A model generated the notes under the pieces. That model saw only the letters and a program-made list of their open reading frames with translations, was not told the origin of the DNA and searched no databases. Source: Apostichopus japonicus (lineage: Eukaryota; Echinodermata; Holothuroidea; Aspidochirotida; Stichopodidae). From it: 64,000 nucleotides of DNA. A program made the translations under genes and the position numbers. Of this stretch, positions 11,581 to 27,311 are shown piece by piece. Location: NCBI RefSeq assembly GCF_037975245.1, contig NC_092583.1, positions 17,258,764 to 17,322,763 of the forward strand, read 5' to 3'. The first letter of the stretch is position 1. The number at the start of each line of letters is the position of its first letter.

Positions 11581-14500
11581 CTGATGAAAACAAAATCAGT
11601 AGAAAAATGTCAAAATCTCATGTTTGTTAACCAAAAAGTATACATCTTGGAGGGGATAGAGTAATCACCGTCACCCATCCACCACCCACCGTCACTAAGG
11701 CCCAACCCACATTCACCCACGCCCCACAAACCGTCATTAACGTCCTATCTACAGTCACCCACGCCCCGCACAAACCGTCATTAACGTCCCATTTACAGTC
11801 ACCCACGCCCCACAGACCGTCATTAACGTCCCATTTACAGTCACCCACGCACCACAAACCGTCATTAATGTCCCATTAACAGTCACCCACGCCCACAAAC
11901 CGCCATTAACGCCCCATTTACAGTCACCCACGCCCCACGAACCGTCATTAACGTCCTATCTATAGTCACCCATGCCCACAAACCGCCATTAACGCCCCGT
12001 TTACAGTCACCCACGCCCCACAAACCGTCTTTGAACGTCCCACCCCATATCTATCCTTCTTTTGACAGCGTATGACACATGCATTTACTCCCTTATAAAG
12101 ATTGAATTACTTCCATAATTAAAGTACATACATAGGCGTACTTGTTACATTTATATACATAGGCATACAATATAATCTTACTAACCCTTATTCCTAGATC
12201 ACTATTATGTCTACATACATAGGCCTTCTTGTTACATTTATACATAGGCATACAGTATGATCATACTAACCCTTATTCCTAGATCACTATTATGTCTATT
12301 TAGGATTGACTGAAAGTCGGCTCCTCCTCGTCCTTGCGAATCCTTAAGGAAGCCTTTAAGAAACATTTGACTGAATCTATAGTTGTCACCGCAGCCACCC
12401 CATTTCCAGGCTTCGGCATTTTCTTCATCGCTAAATGACGTCAGATCACAATAACAGCTCTCTAGAAGTGAGCTACTCGAACAGCCCTTTGCTATTGTGT
12501 TTGCGAGGGCAGCAGACGATAGGGCGAACATGAACGAAGATTCCCTCATACCTGTATGGAGAACAAACAAGGAGAAAGAACCCAGTACACATTAACAGTT
12601 CTGATACACAGTATCTGCATAGAGTATATCTATCGAGTATTATGTACCTCTTAGAATTGTCATATCGGACAAGATCCAATGCTAGGAAGTTGGTTTTAAA
12701 TATAAGACTGTCGATTAGCTCATCCCTGCACCGTCTAGAAAGGGAAACATTTTAAATAGGTAACAGCAGCTGATAGGCAATATTGCGTAGTCCAACGCCT
12801 GTATACTGTTTAATATCAGGATATGAATATCTCATTAACCATGCTAATTATATTCAGGGCGCCTGACATGTACCTATTATAATTATCGTGACTTTGTTGT
12901 TGTTTGTGTGCATGTGTTTAACCTAACCTCTTAGTTACACGGTTGTTGTTTCGCGGGATTTGCTAAATGCACGCACAATTATTATCCGTTCCACCTCTTG
13001 AAATCGTGATACTTTTTGAGAAACGTCACCCCAAAATAAAGCATGTGTATTAACGAAAACCAAAGAGCTTAATCCATTTTCAATCCCAGACCCCTTACAT
13101 CGAGACTGTAACCGTTTGATCGCCTATTGGATGAAGAATACTGGATACTAATCACATAACATGGTCAGTACTAGAAGCGTATAAGGGATAGAGGCTTAGA
13201 ATATAACATTAAACCGAAATATGTTTGTTGGTTTGTTTCCAGGCTCTATGCTGGCAGACATACCAGTCGTACTTTTCAGAGAATATTAAGTTTGGTCTGT
13301 CCAGTTGTCAATCAAATATAATTTATCGACCACATAGGACATTAGGGTATTATTTTATCCTACAAATCACATAATATACGGCCATGCGTGATTTAAGTAG
13401 TGAGGCACCAATACCATATATTGTTTCCGGTTTGTATATGTAACTTAATTTAACACCTTAAGAGTAATATTTACGGATAACACTCCCAATGTTACAATCC
13501 ATGGTTTTATTTGGTGAATAAAACCTTCCCCAGAGTGCATCAATCTTCTGGTTATGACAGTGGAACCCACCATGGGGACCGATGTATCAGTAGATTGACT
13601 CCTGCAAGAAGTGTCTGGCAGGAACGATTTTGCTATATTTAGACTTTCTTAATTTATGATGCATATCTTTGTTATGCAGATAATAACATCAGAAAATACC
13701 ATTTGTATGTTTGCTGTAAGTTGTTTAAGTATATTTAATACAAAATGTCTGTTAGTTGGCTCAGGGTGGTTTTTATTTATCATTGTTTTGTTTCTTTTCC
13801 AAATCTCATTGTCTCGTTCCTTAAATGAGGATTGGGTTAATTAATCTCAATCACTCTCGACTTCACGATCAAACTTTCTTTACATAAGAATTGAATTGCC
13901 AATGCTATACCAATCCCCAATGCCTAAAAGTCATAACTACATACAATGTCTATTTATTACATATACAGCGCCACTTTTTGTCAACAGAGGACGCGCTTCC
14001 AGTTCTCTCTTCACTGAACTATTAGTTCCCCAAATGTTACAAAATTTTACAATTGTTTTATCTTCATACAGTTCTCGATACGTCGAAATTCACCGGCGCA
14101 ATTATTCTCCCATGCAGGTAGAAGTGGTAAAACATATGGGGTATGTATTTAGACATGGTACCAACGAAAAGTGCTTTGGTGGTCCATTGGATGTTGGATA
14201 TTCATGAAAGCACTTTTCGGAAACTGTTGAGAACTTGAAGAAACGGGTATGAACTTGCGCTAAATCCAGTCTAGCTAAGTTCACTATTCCTACGATATGC
14301 GATGGACTTCATTGGATGGAAGTATGCTGCTGTTAATCGATATTTAAACATAAAAATTGTGAAGAAAAAAATAATAAAATAATGAATTTACTCAGAAATA
14401 CTACACTCAACAGCGTTTTCGCGGTATGCATGTATTTGACATCATACAATAAAAACGATTCTGTTTTCGAATTTTTTTTTTTCTTTGGTTGAGAACATAT

Positions 14501-15642
14501 TCGATATTTTACTGAAATATGGAAATCAAATTAACAAGAAGTTAATAAAAAATATAAAAAAACCCTGCTCAGACCTCACAGAGAGGGAGCCATTAAACAA
14601 TCATCATGAACCAAATACCAGAAGTTATTAGCCCTCGATCAAATAAAACCGCCAAACTATCAATGACCTTTGACCTGAGGCATACGTTTGCAGCCGCAAC
14701 CATCTGTTACAGATTCCTTTAAAGTAAACGGTTGGGTTTCATTATTATAGCAATGCACCCCTTGTATTCTTGAATTTCCGATTCTAAACAACATAAGCTT
14801 CTTTTCGTCAGGGCGTCCTTAAGTGTCGCGTTCCGCAACGGCTCCCCCCCCCCCCCGCCCCTCACTCCTTCCCTTCTCCCTTTAGAAGACGCATATAACT
14901 GATAATATTGTATAATAATATCCGACATCTAAGAATATGTCAGGCTACATGTGTAATAACGTGTTTCATAAGGGCTACCAGGCGTACCTAACGCCAAACT
15001 GTATCAAAATTAACATAATGTAAGTCCGCACACGTAAAAGGTTCAACCTTATATGCTGAATCTATAGGCAAGTGGGTAAGTGGGATGTTAAACAGTATAT
15101 ATGCGGTCATGGCCTGGTACATTCACGAGTCATATAAGGTACGTCCAGAGATTATCTATAACACGGTGGACATAGACATGTTAGTCGAAATACTCCTAAA
15201 CAATAACAATCTTTATGGCTACATTTTGATAAAAGCTTTGATAAAAACTTTCATCAAATTGCAGGCTTGCCCACATAGCTTCATATTAATTTACCTAGGG
15301 GAATTTTTTGCAGATAAATATGCTTTTTAGGGCGTACTTTATGTTGATGTGCTGACACTACACTATGACGTAACCAGGCTACGAAATATTGAGAGTCGAA
15401 TCAAATCCGTTAAACAAAACTCAAATCGTTAACCTCAAAATTGGTGAAAAGAAGTAAGATTTGGTGATTAATTGCAGTTTTAGTTTGAATAATATCAGGG
15501 AAAGCCATCTTGAGCAATCTTAATGTTAAGTGACTTAAATACTGCGTAAATCAGTGAAAGATTGATTGGTGCACGGTTAACAACCAAACAGCCAGGCAGG
15601 CTACACCGACGCCATATTTGTTTCTTCATTTGACGTACAATG

Positions 15643-15675
<33 letters not shown>

Positions 15676-16021
15676 TATAGTATATCGTGATGATTTGATC
15701 CAGGGTACATGCTCATTAGGGATTAGAGGTTGTAGTTATTATTTCATCGACACCTGTCCATTGCAAAAGGATGACGAAGCAAGCCGTCTGTATACTAGCT
15801 ATGATTAACTATTAGGTATATCTGGGGTCAGGGGTCATGTACCGCTATGCATTCCGAAGCTAAGTTCAAATAAATGAGACAAACGTGTATATGTGTTACT
15901 ATAGAAGTTAAGTGTGACGTGAACGCGCTTAGTGTATGCCAACACGCGCCACAGTCTTTCTTTCCTTACAGCAGTTATAGTAAGTAAACACAATGGATTT
16001 CTTCACTTGACACAATTCAAC

Positions 16022-16104
<83 letters not shown>

Positions 16105-19100
16105 TTTAGTATATAATATATATATATATATATATATATTTTAATTGTTAAGAGTAAGAACATGGGTAAAGATCAATGTTTTAATCCTGGACTGACTCAT
16201 GGCTTGAGTTTGAATTCTTCCTGTCCAACTAACTGATTATATATACATATATATCTTATATAATTGCAGACTATTGTGCAAATACACTGCTTTATTAGGC
16301 GTCCTGTGTTGCACATTTTTTTTTTACTCACGGATGAAAATCTAATGACCAGCCTAAATATCAATCATTTTTCTTTTTTAAAAGTTTAATTCCTAAGTTG
16401 TCCCCTGCCCCGTCCTCATCAAGTTCTAATTGATAACGAAACACAGTTTGGACATGCACTGAAATATATTTTTTCCAATCATCAAGAAACAAGAAAGGGG
16501 AGGGGTGAGGGGCGAGGGGGAAGGGCGGTTGGGCGGGGGTGGGAGGGGGATAAGGAAAAAGAAAGAAGGAAAACTGATAAGATTTTTGACTATTCGTATT
16601 TCCCGTAGTTGATTCACAATTCATTACATCATCAGTTTTCTTCGAAATAAAACATATTCTTCATTTATTAATCGTAATTCTGTAATGGGATGTAGGGGAC
16701 CGTTACAAATCCTTTCGCGTTATAATCTCACTCACGTGTATGTATGTATGCACTCTGAATTAAAACGTTCCACGTTATACCCCTTGGAGAAGAATTTAAA
16801 ATCACCCATGAAAATCGAAATTCTAATAATGTGAAGTAATTATTGTTTGGGTATAAATAAATCTTTCGGGCATCACAATATCACTACGTCCGTCGTTGAC
16901 CATTTTTCAAGCGTCCATTTTAATCTATCGTTTGTTTGTTTTGTGTTTTACATAAATTACAATTGTGCTTGTGGGCGACAATAAGACTCAAATTATAAGA
17001 AACGGAAGACTGAAGATTCATTGCGTATACTCCCAAACTAACGTTAGTTCTTTACACCTACAATAAGGCTTTTGTATCGTAATTTGTTTGTTATCAAATT
17101 AGCTGTTTATTATATCACTGGGGAGGGACGGAAGGCCCACTGTCGACCTCTTCGATGCCATTGTGACACATATCATTCCATTGATTATGAAAGTCGAAGC
17201 TATTTCCCTCCTAGGAGAAGAGATACTTTAATTCGATCTTAATTTTGAGTTGCAAGTTGTTGACAATCTGTACTGGTTTCTTTGGTCATAAACTATTCGT
17301 TCAGACGCCAAACATAAATGTTTTTGGACCGCCTCCAGCCAATTACATTTCGTACTTTTAATTTATTCATTAAATGCATCATTACTTGCAGACAAATTAT
17401 GAGCATTCATCTATTCCTGTAGGTCTAATAAATTCAATGAATAATGATGAGCAAAACAGAACACGAGACCGCAGGAATTTACCACAAATTAAGTGTAATA
17501 TTTCTCTCTTATTTGAAAAAGTAACGATCCACTTTGAGAAGTGAATATAATTTTCTATTTTAGCAAAATTTTCAAAAAAAAAAAATATTTGGAGAGACAA
17601 TGCATTTAAACATCGTTCGTTGTACAATGAATTATAAATGGCTTATAAATAATGAGCAATTGATGTGTGTTGATCGGGGAAAATTCCCTCCAAAAGGTCG
17701 GTGTTTTTGCCATCATTGTGACCTTGCCGTCTCGAAGGGACCATTGCAAGACGGTTTCGTTACTTATAGTTCCAACGGGACCAAGTGGTGAAAGGGTCGA
17801 ATTTAATTCACAGTATCAGGTTGAAAACAACGGAAGTGTATATGCAGTAATCAACATTGATTTGCGATATTGTGCGGTAAGCGGAAAATAAAGAAGACCT
17901 TTCTGCATATTGGTAAGAATTGTTGGTCATTCTCTGGCACGCCAAAAATTGACCAAGTAGTCAGTGTGAATTGTCTTAATAGTTCAACTTTCGACTAAGA
18001 GAGGGTATAGATAGGGATAGAAAATGTATTTTCGATGCATTGGGTAGAGTTGCGAACTTAATATATTAGATCCATTCCTGTAAGATTTACACATAATTGG
18101 GTAAAAACTCATTAAGCTAATTAAATATATGTGAGGGTAACCAGTTTTGCTAATCCATAGAATTAGCGACTGAAAGAATTGTTTAGTACAATACAAAAAT
18201 GTGTCCCATAGATGAATGAGGTATTTGTCTAAGTTTTGTTTTTGGCTTAAGGGTACATTACGGGGAACAGAGTATGATTTAAAGAAGTCCTCTACCACAA
18301 AACTGTGATAATTGCACCGTATAAAGAGCATGGCATTTTGAAGGCGTGTCTTATAGTTAATATTTGGTGGATATTTTAGATAGGTTTATCCATACCGTTC
18401 GAGACTAACAACTTTTTAAGAATACAATAGATTGGTTCATAGGCTCGTAAAGGTATTACCGACCTACTTCTCTGGAAAACGGAAATGTTAAGAACGAGGT
18501 AAGCGGTCTTTCCAGTACTTCTTTTTTCCTACATAAAAATAGCAGGACAAGAGATAAAAACAAAGACTGCGTTTAAAATTTGTTTCAATATCTTCTTGAT
18601 ATTTGGCAAAAGTTGAAGTAGAGTTTGAACTCCTTGTGGCTGTCGGTGGCAAATGAGACATCGAACTAAAAACAAGATAACCTTTGACATTGATGTAAGT
18701 CTATTTTTTGAGAGTGTTCCAGTCAGACATTTCTAACCGAAGATAAGCAATGACGGCTTTGTAACAGATGAATTAACGGGAAGAAATTAAAGCAACCTGT
18801 TGCAATTTGTATTCAAGTTTCTTCCAGACTAACCTTCCCGTACTCTTTTTTTGTAGCTAGAAGGCGCATGCGTTGTTTCTCTGGTCTAAAACAAGCGTCT
18901 TGTCTACCTACTCAACTCATGATTCTAACAACGTGAACGTTTTTCCTTTTCATATGTAATTGAGACAATACTGAAGTATGGCGAATAACGCAAAGATATT
19001 GTTTGTCTTTAGTTGAGTATATATGTAATTATTATAGTAATTATTGTATATCTGTTTTAAGTAAACGTATTTTCTCAAGTTCAAGAATATATTGTTACAC

Positions 19101-20750
19101 TAATGTAATACGTTGTATCGATGTGCATGTTTGGCGCTCATGTCTTTGTGTGATTTGCTGATAAATTATGTTATAAACATTATGATCATTAGTCCGACTG
19201 ATACAGCTCTTTACTAAAGTCTTTCTGTTTACTGGTCTATGATACATATTTATATTTACATTCGATAATTTAGAAGCACATTACAATTACAATGTATTTC
19301 TCCTGTCTTGACCAATCATGTTTCATATCAAAAATTACAGTAACAGTTCAATTTTTTTATTTTTTTTCAACTTGCCACTAAATCATGAGATGAATCTTAA
19401 TATGAAATTGCATCTGCTTGAAATGTTGAGGATTTAATCCAATTCAATTATCACTATCTCACTATGTTTTAGTTACATCAATTGATATATTATTTCGATA
19501 AATACACGTGGATTTCATAAACTCATGTCAACCACCGCCCCCAAAAAGACCCTGCTTTAATGGATCGTCAAAAGATGAATGACAGTGTCAAGTTGTTGAG
19601 ACGGTATCAATGTGAGAAGGGTTAAGTGGTGCAACCTTCACTGGAGCAAGGATCTCTTCCGCATCGCTCTAAGACTTAGACAGTTCCTGAGTGTTCCCCA
19701 CGGTAGCTACCGATATACACACTATATATATATATAGCCTATATATTGACTATATATATATAGCCTATATTGAACGTTTGTATAAACAAACGTTATTCGA
19801 TCCACCATCAACTCATACAGCCTTCACCCAAAAAGTAAAAATAAGGTAAAGTAAAACTAAGCACATGGATATAGTATGCATTCTTATGTTCCTTTAATAA
19901 AACTGTTGGAACATTTTATCAGAGTTTCCCCGATAAATTCGTGAAGCATTTGAAAATTGCAGACTGTCCGATTGTAGGAGTTCATTCATAGTTTTGGTGG
20001 AATGTTTGGCAATCAGACGAGGAAACATTCCTAGCAACAAGGCTAAAAGAACACTACTACAAAACTGTTGCTTCTGGTGATAACATTTTTTCTCACAATC
20101 GCGAGGTTATAGTTGGCCATTATTCATGTAAGTTAATCAAGCATGGTGGATTCCATATTCCATTACGATGTTCTATACGTAACCCGAGTATGTTGTCACA
20201 TAGTGTAAGAGTTTTATTATGTATAGTACAGTCAACCTGTTCTGCAATACAACCAGCTGGGCTGACATCAATGATTTTAAGTTTTCTCTAAATTCATTCT
20301 TTAATGAACTATAGCATCATGACAAGAAGGTTTTATTTTGGTTAGGGACTTAGGGGTATTCTATTGAACAGTTCAAGCCTTAAAAGAGGAATTCTATAGT
20401 CATGAGGAAGTTAGCAGAAGTTAGAAGGAAAACAAGGGAAACGAAACACAGTTCATTCTGCTGCGAGTGATGAGTGCACAGCCTATACTATACATATATA
20501 CATACCAGCTCGTATTAGGCTAAGTCTCTGGGCCTGGTGGTTTACACTACAATTCCACCTCTCGTGTTCAAACTGCTTCTTGCATTCTTGTACGCTTAGA
20601 ATCAAACCTTCCGTTAAGACACGCCCCATTCCAGAATCTGAATTGCACATGCGCCTCTGTTCCCTTGTCAGTTGTAGACTCCGACAGTCTCCTGGGTGTC
20701 TATGTAACAGTTTATCAAAATCGACTTGTTTCGGTCGCGTTGATGTGATT
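11107..20750 (-). CDS. wnt9: Wnt9-class secreted Wnt ligand (exons 2-4; first exon not located)
   Basis: Three minus-strand exons (20750-20506, 12551-12271, 11580-11107) join in frame with GT/AG borders and encode 332 residues plus stop. Wnts are secreted, lipid-modified glycoproteins that bind Frizzled and LRP receptors. Family marks seen: HERWNCS with an N-glycosylation sequon, ESSFMFALSSAAL, WKWGGCGDN, the acyl-serine block KCKCHGVSGTCEASTCW, CCGRGY and the C-terminal QWCCDVHCAEC. There are 24 cysteines, the full Wnt complement. The class call rests on the CWRQVKPF...LKLRYERSVRV stretch and on the short gap between CYC and WKWG, which resemble vertebrate Wnt9 more than other classes; a tree would settle it. 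Wnt9 proteins are usually about 360 residues, so only the signal peptide and about 30 residues are missing. They should lie in a separate exon above 20750 ending in phase 2. Confidence 0.93.
11714..12046. repeat. Minisatellite, ~42-bp unit, about 8 copies, in wnt9 intron 3
   Basis: The unit is cacccacgccccacaaaccg followed by tcattaacgtcccatttacagt, with copies of 40-44 bp. Some copies differ in blocks (cgccattaacgcccc against cgtcattaacgtccc), which suggests expansion from two-unit blocks. It fills about half of the 690-bp intron 3. Confidence 0.95.
12127..12298. repeat. Tandem duplication across the wnt9 exon 3 splice donor
   Basis: Two direct copies, 12127-12213 (87 bp) and 12214-12298 (85 bp), begin catacatagg and end tatgtcta. 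They differ by a 2-bp indel and a few substitutions. The right copy contains the true exon 3 end (last base 12271). The left copy repeats the last 28 coding bases and the donor as AGG|GTTAGTAAG at 12186/12185. Using the copy would add 85 nt and shift the frame. Confidence 0.93.
12271..12551 (-). CDS. wnt9: wnt9 exon 3
   Basis: This 281-nt exon opens with two bases completing a glycine codon (acceptor ccatacag) and ends in phase 0 at AGG|GTTAGT. It encodes 93 residues beginning MRESSFMFALSSAALA, then KGC, SCYC, AWKWGGCGDN and the RFSQMFLKGFLK helix, and ending NRHNSDLGIR. The 3' end of the exon together with its donor is duplicated 85 bp further into the intron (see 12127-12298). Confidence 0.93.
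15643..15673. repeat. (AT)n microsatellite
   Basis: About 31 bp of TA dinucleotides within wnt9 intron 2. Confidence 0.95.
16026..16139. repeat. (AT)n microsatellite
   Basis: About 114 bp, with one interruption (acattttagtataata). Open frames here reading Tyr-Ile repeats are artefacts of the dinucleotide. Confidence 0.95.
20506..20750 (-). CDS. wnt9: wnt9 exon 2
   Basis: This 245-nt exon starts in phase 2 after a strong acceptor (polypyrimidine tract then cttctcag, AG at 20752-20751) and ends in phase 1 at the donor gtatgt (20505). It encodes the N-terminal helical region: CRSLQLTREQRRMC, the ECKKQFEHERWNCS block and RLSLIRAG. The asparagine in WNCS is a likely glycosylation site. The open frame continues upstream past the acceptor, but that part shows no Wnt similarity. 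Confidence 0.93.
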
Positions 20751-23700
20751 CTGAGAAGAAGACAAAAAAAGTAAAATAAGTCCAAATATAAATCAATCGA
20801 TTTTTGTTAAAAAAAAGTATGTTTATAATCACAATGATTATGAAGAATTTGATGACGTAATCAAGACTACACCAGACCAATTCAAACACTTACATATGGT
20901 ATATTTCTTTGATATAATTTATAGACTGAAAGATTTGAAACAGTGACCAATGTAGCTATTTAAAAATATCCATATTTAGCAGATCACATTTCGTCCTGAT
21001 AAAAATGCAAACTATAAAGTTATCCGGTACTTGTTATGTAATAACTACGAATCTAGTTAAAACCCTTCTGCACAGAGTTGTACTTCTGCATTGGTTTACA
21101 AAGATCAAAGAAATCAACGAAAATGTAATTTGACAAAATACATACTAACTTTCATAGATTAAAATGTTCAGCGAGATAGGTGGTGTTACTTCAAATCCAA
21201 CCATTTTATGATATTAATTGCATACATTAGAAATATCAAATAGGCTAGGCTAGGTAAGGGTGCTATAGGAATATATGGTAGGATGTCGGTACATCCATGC
21301 TAGTGTTCATGATTGTGTTGTGAATGCAAATGATTTTGCACGACATTACGCATTTGTACAGACATTTAGTAATAGGTTTGGTTCAGTTTGTTGGCATATT
21401 GACGACGGGAGATTTAATTATGCGTTTTGAGGGTGATTATGGCCATTTTGACTAAAAAGTTGAATACATCCTCTTTCTGCCTTCAGACTTCGACCGTTTG
21501 ATTTTTCCACGTTATATAGTTATTTATTGACTTTCATCGTGGTACGATTTCTGGAAAGTGAACACTTTGGCAGGTGACATATTTTTACCGGGACACCACC
21601 TGGTTTTCGATCCCACTGTAGCCCTGTCAGTAGCAAGTAATATTGAAGTATTTAGTGTTTTCCCCGTTCATTTACAGGTACAGGAGTTCATTATCAAATC
21701 AACCATCCATTGCTTCCTTATTGGTTATATGCTGAAGGAGATGATAGATTCAGGGTCAACTTTATACGGTTGTTTCTTAGGAAGTAATGTTTCAGGGTAA
21801 AGCCCGTAACGAACCGATGTGCGAAATATCCGCTTTGTTAATTTATTGAATTGCAAACTAGCGAAATCAAAACTGCATGAATATGTCTTTGCTAAATGGA
21901 GAATCACATCGAAACTAACATTTACAAACAAATAAACATCTTGGATAGACCTATAGAGGTATAACATTAAGGTGTTTGGTAAGCAGACGTTGAAGCCGTT
22001 GATACTGCTGTTTACGGTTTTCTTTACGAGAAAAGTATTTTTGACAATATATCAACTGGGCACTAGTAAATTCCCCACTGATTGTTTTGAACTTGCGTGT
22101 CCCGATTGCGAAGTTACTTATGTTTAACTATGACCTTTAACCTGTCACTGGCCTTTTGGGAACGAACCCTTGACGCTATGCAATTGACGAAAACATGCAC
22201 ATTAGCTTTTATCATTTATAGTCCGGGGTTACATGACGCACATTTTCAATCATCGCAGGTCACTGCATCTTAACTCTTCGTCTCTTGAGTGAAATTTCGT
22301 TGACAGTCCAGCTAAATCGGAACAGACGAAAGGAATTCGTTTAGCTCGTAATTAGGGTAAACTGTCCATTGGGATGTTGGGTACCACGGTGCCCTACTTT
22401 GGTCAATAAATTTCACTGAACGCCGCACCGACCACCCCATCGTTTAAAACTCCATATTATTGGTAATCATCGGCGGCCCTCACTGACTGCCACTATAATA
22501 CATAACGGCTATCGAGGGTTATATCAACAAGATGTTTGGCATGCACAGTCTATTTTTCCTTTTAAAATGCGCATTTCTTGACATACCGTGCGCATAATGG
22601 GACGCATCCGTGGCATGGAGATCTCCAGGCAACTTCTTTGTTTGGATCAATTTATACATTTAAGCAGAAAGCAGGATTCAAAATAAGACTTTTTGCAGGT
22701 AAAAATTTTTTTTTTAAAAAAACACCTAAATTGTCATTTAAAGGCTTAATAATGGTCGAAATCTCGCCCAAAATCTCCCTCAAGTTTCGCAGAAAATATT
22801 AACCCCGAGATGCAACTAAATACAGCAATGTTTTCCTTTACGTTTCTTTTAGATCTGACGTCAAAAGACGGGAGAATCGTATATATATTACTTTAAAAGG
22901 GAGGCTCCAAGATTATCGTTTTGGGAATTATTTCATAACTTCCGATTTGACTTGTCGGTCACCATCAAGAATTCGGAGGGTTTCAGGCGGTTCCTTTACG
23001 GTTTTGACGGGATAACTTGCCACCTGGGCACACAGGTGCAAACACTGACTTGAATCACAGATCATGTATCCTATGGGTGTCAATATTACCACATTCCTGG
23101 CCAAAGTACCGCCAAAGGAAGTGTTTCAGTCATAAATTAATAGTTTGTGTGTGTTAGATTATAGCTAAATATCTGACAATATCTCCTCTTTTTGTGTTTT
23201 TGCATCTGCCTGCTGTTTGCCACACGTCACATTGAAGGTTTTTGGTAACCATGTATCGCAAGAGAGGACGTAAATGCATCAAGAAATCTTCCACTATGAT
23301 AATTGAAACAATTCAACCCCCCGACCAACTTTCAAGATACCTCCGGTAGCTGCTAAACATCAAGAGAGCCATTTTAATCACCTAAATGGTCCGGATGGGG
23401 GGGGGGGGGGGCTTTCAAGTGGATGGGGTAGGTTACTCTGCCGAGGAGGGAAAGAGTTCTTATAAGAATCCCTAACTGTACAATCTGAAAGTGCACGACA
23501 GCTTATACAGACCCCCGATTAACACTTATATCTTTCTGTTTTATCATTAACAAAATGAAAGCAAAAGGGGGACTCTCTTAGATGAGGTCCGTTATTCTGT
23601 TTAAAAATGTGCGCAAGGAGAGGGGGTATGACACCAACTCCATCGCCTGTCGGGTGTAAAACGTACAAGTCGGCGGATTTTCTTTTTACAGTCTAGGAAG

Positions 23701-24490
23701 AATTAAACCTCTCGTCCGGATCCAGGACGCCCCCTTCCGTAACGGTTGATGACCCTAACAATATCAGTCGGGATATTTGAACTCACATACACGCTGCCGC
23801 CAGACGCCCTTCGAATATGATAACGGTATGAACGATATAGGCCTTTCTGCCAGTGTTAAAAGATATGCCCGTTACATAGGTAACTTGACATTGTAGAAGA
23901 TTGCAAACTACACGTTGTTGCTGCTCTGTGACTTTTACACATCAACAGCGTTCCATATGGTGGAGGCATACTGGTGCCCTCAAGTAGAGAGAAATGCTCT
24001 TAGTGTTAAGGAACTCTTATGGTGGTTTTATAAAATTCTGCAAACTTCATGTCATACAATAACATCTAGATCTCTTTTATTTTGAATTTGGGACAAAAAC
24101 TCGGCCGTTAGCTTATGGACAGAAATGCTTTAGAAAATACGTGAGAATAAAATCTGATAATTTGGTGGACAAAAATCACACAAGTGATGTTTTAACTGTG
24201 ACATGAACCTCGACGGTTTGAGAACACAATCAATTCATTACCTCAAAGTTTGTGCACCACAAATGTTTCTGCATTTGTTTGAATCACTAAATCAAAATGA
24301 TAGTGAACACTTAACACTTAACAAATAACTTGTACAGTAAGATTCAGGAGTAGTCAATAAAACAAATATCTGAATCTACAGTTTGCTAAGGAAACCCCAA
24401 AAGACGGATTATTTTGTTTAAGAATTTGCAGATTGACTTGTAGTATAAAATATTTATTGACAATTCCAGCAACATGCGGATAGCGAATAT

Positions 24491-24497
<7 letters not shown>
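20751..24497. other. Non-coding stretch, wnt9 5' side (intron 1 or upstream)
   Basis: Wnt9 intron 1 begins at 20751 on the minus strand. No signal-peptide exon with a phase-2 donor was recognised. Contains a poly-G run (23397-23411) and small tandem repeats (taggctaggctagg near 21243). Confidence 0.5.
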
Positions 24498-24542
<45 letters not shown>

Positions 24543-24661
24543 GAAAATCGTAATGAGTTGGAAAATCAAGAACAGTGAAAAAACTTTCAGCCTCCACCGG
24601 GATTCGAACCACGGGCCTCCCGCTCTGTACGCGGACACCCTAACCACTAGGCTATGGACGC
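24498..24661 (-). mobile_element. Short tRNA-derived SINE with (TA)n tail
   Basis: On the minus strand, 24661-24590 is a 72-nt tRNA-like head. It has an acceptor stem GCGTCCA/TGGAGGC with one mismatch, a D-arm containing TAGCCTAGTGGTTAGGG (A box), a fully paired anticodon stem TCCGC/GCGGG with loop GTACAGA, and a T-arm with GGTTCGAATCC (B box) whose stem has two mismatches. A body of about 50 nt follows, ending CATTACGATTTTCATTT, and then a (TA)n tail (24539-24498). The complete pol III promoter, fused body and simple-repeat tail mark it as a SINE, not a working tRNA gene. Related body pieces sit at 3551-3589 and 33060-33092. Confidence 0.85.
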
Positions 24662-24826
24662 TGATTGTATGTCCAGAGGTTCGAAACCGGTAAGGAAGAT
24701 CGTAATTTCACTGTAGGCGTTTGTCACCTGTATCGAACAATACTAGTTCTGTTTTTGGTGACATATTTTGCCTTACTCTAGAGATCAAACATGATGCTAA
24801 CCAACTCGAAAATCATTTGTGATTCC

Positions 24827-27311
<2,485 letters not shown>

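Larger units (their letters stand above)
12552..20505 (-). other. wnt9 intron 2
   Basis: An intron of about 8 kb, defined by donor gtatgt at 20505 and acceptor catacag ending at 12552. It contains C/G runs (for example around 14846-14855), (AT)n arrays and, near 19720-19794, two copies of actatatatatatatagcc followed by the small palindrome aacgtttgt-ataa-acaaacgtt. No nested gene was recognised. Confidence 0.8.

Noticed and set aside
24590-24661. Functional tRNA gene
   Set aside because: Mismatches in the acceptor and T stems, an unusual anticodon position (ACA), and a directly attached SINE body with a TA tail.
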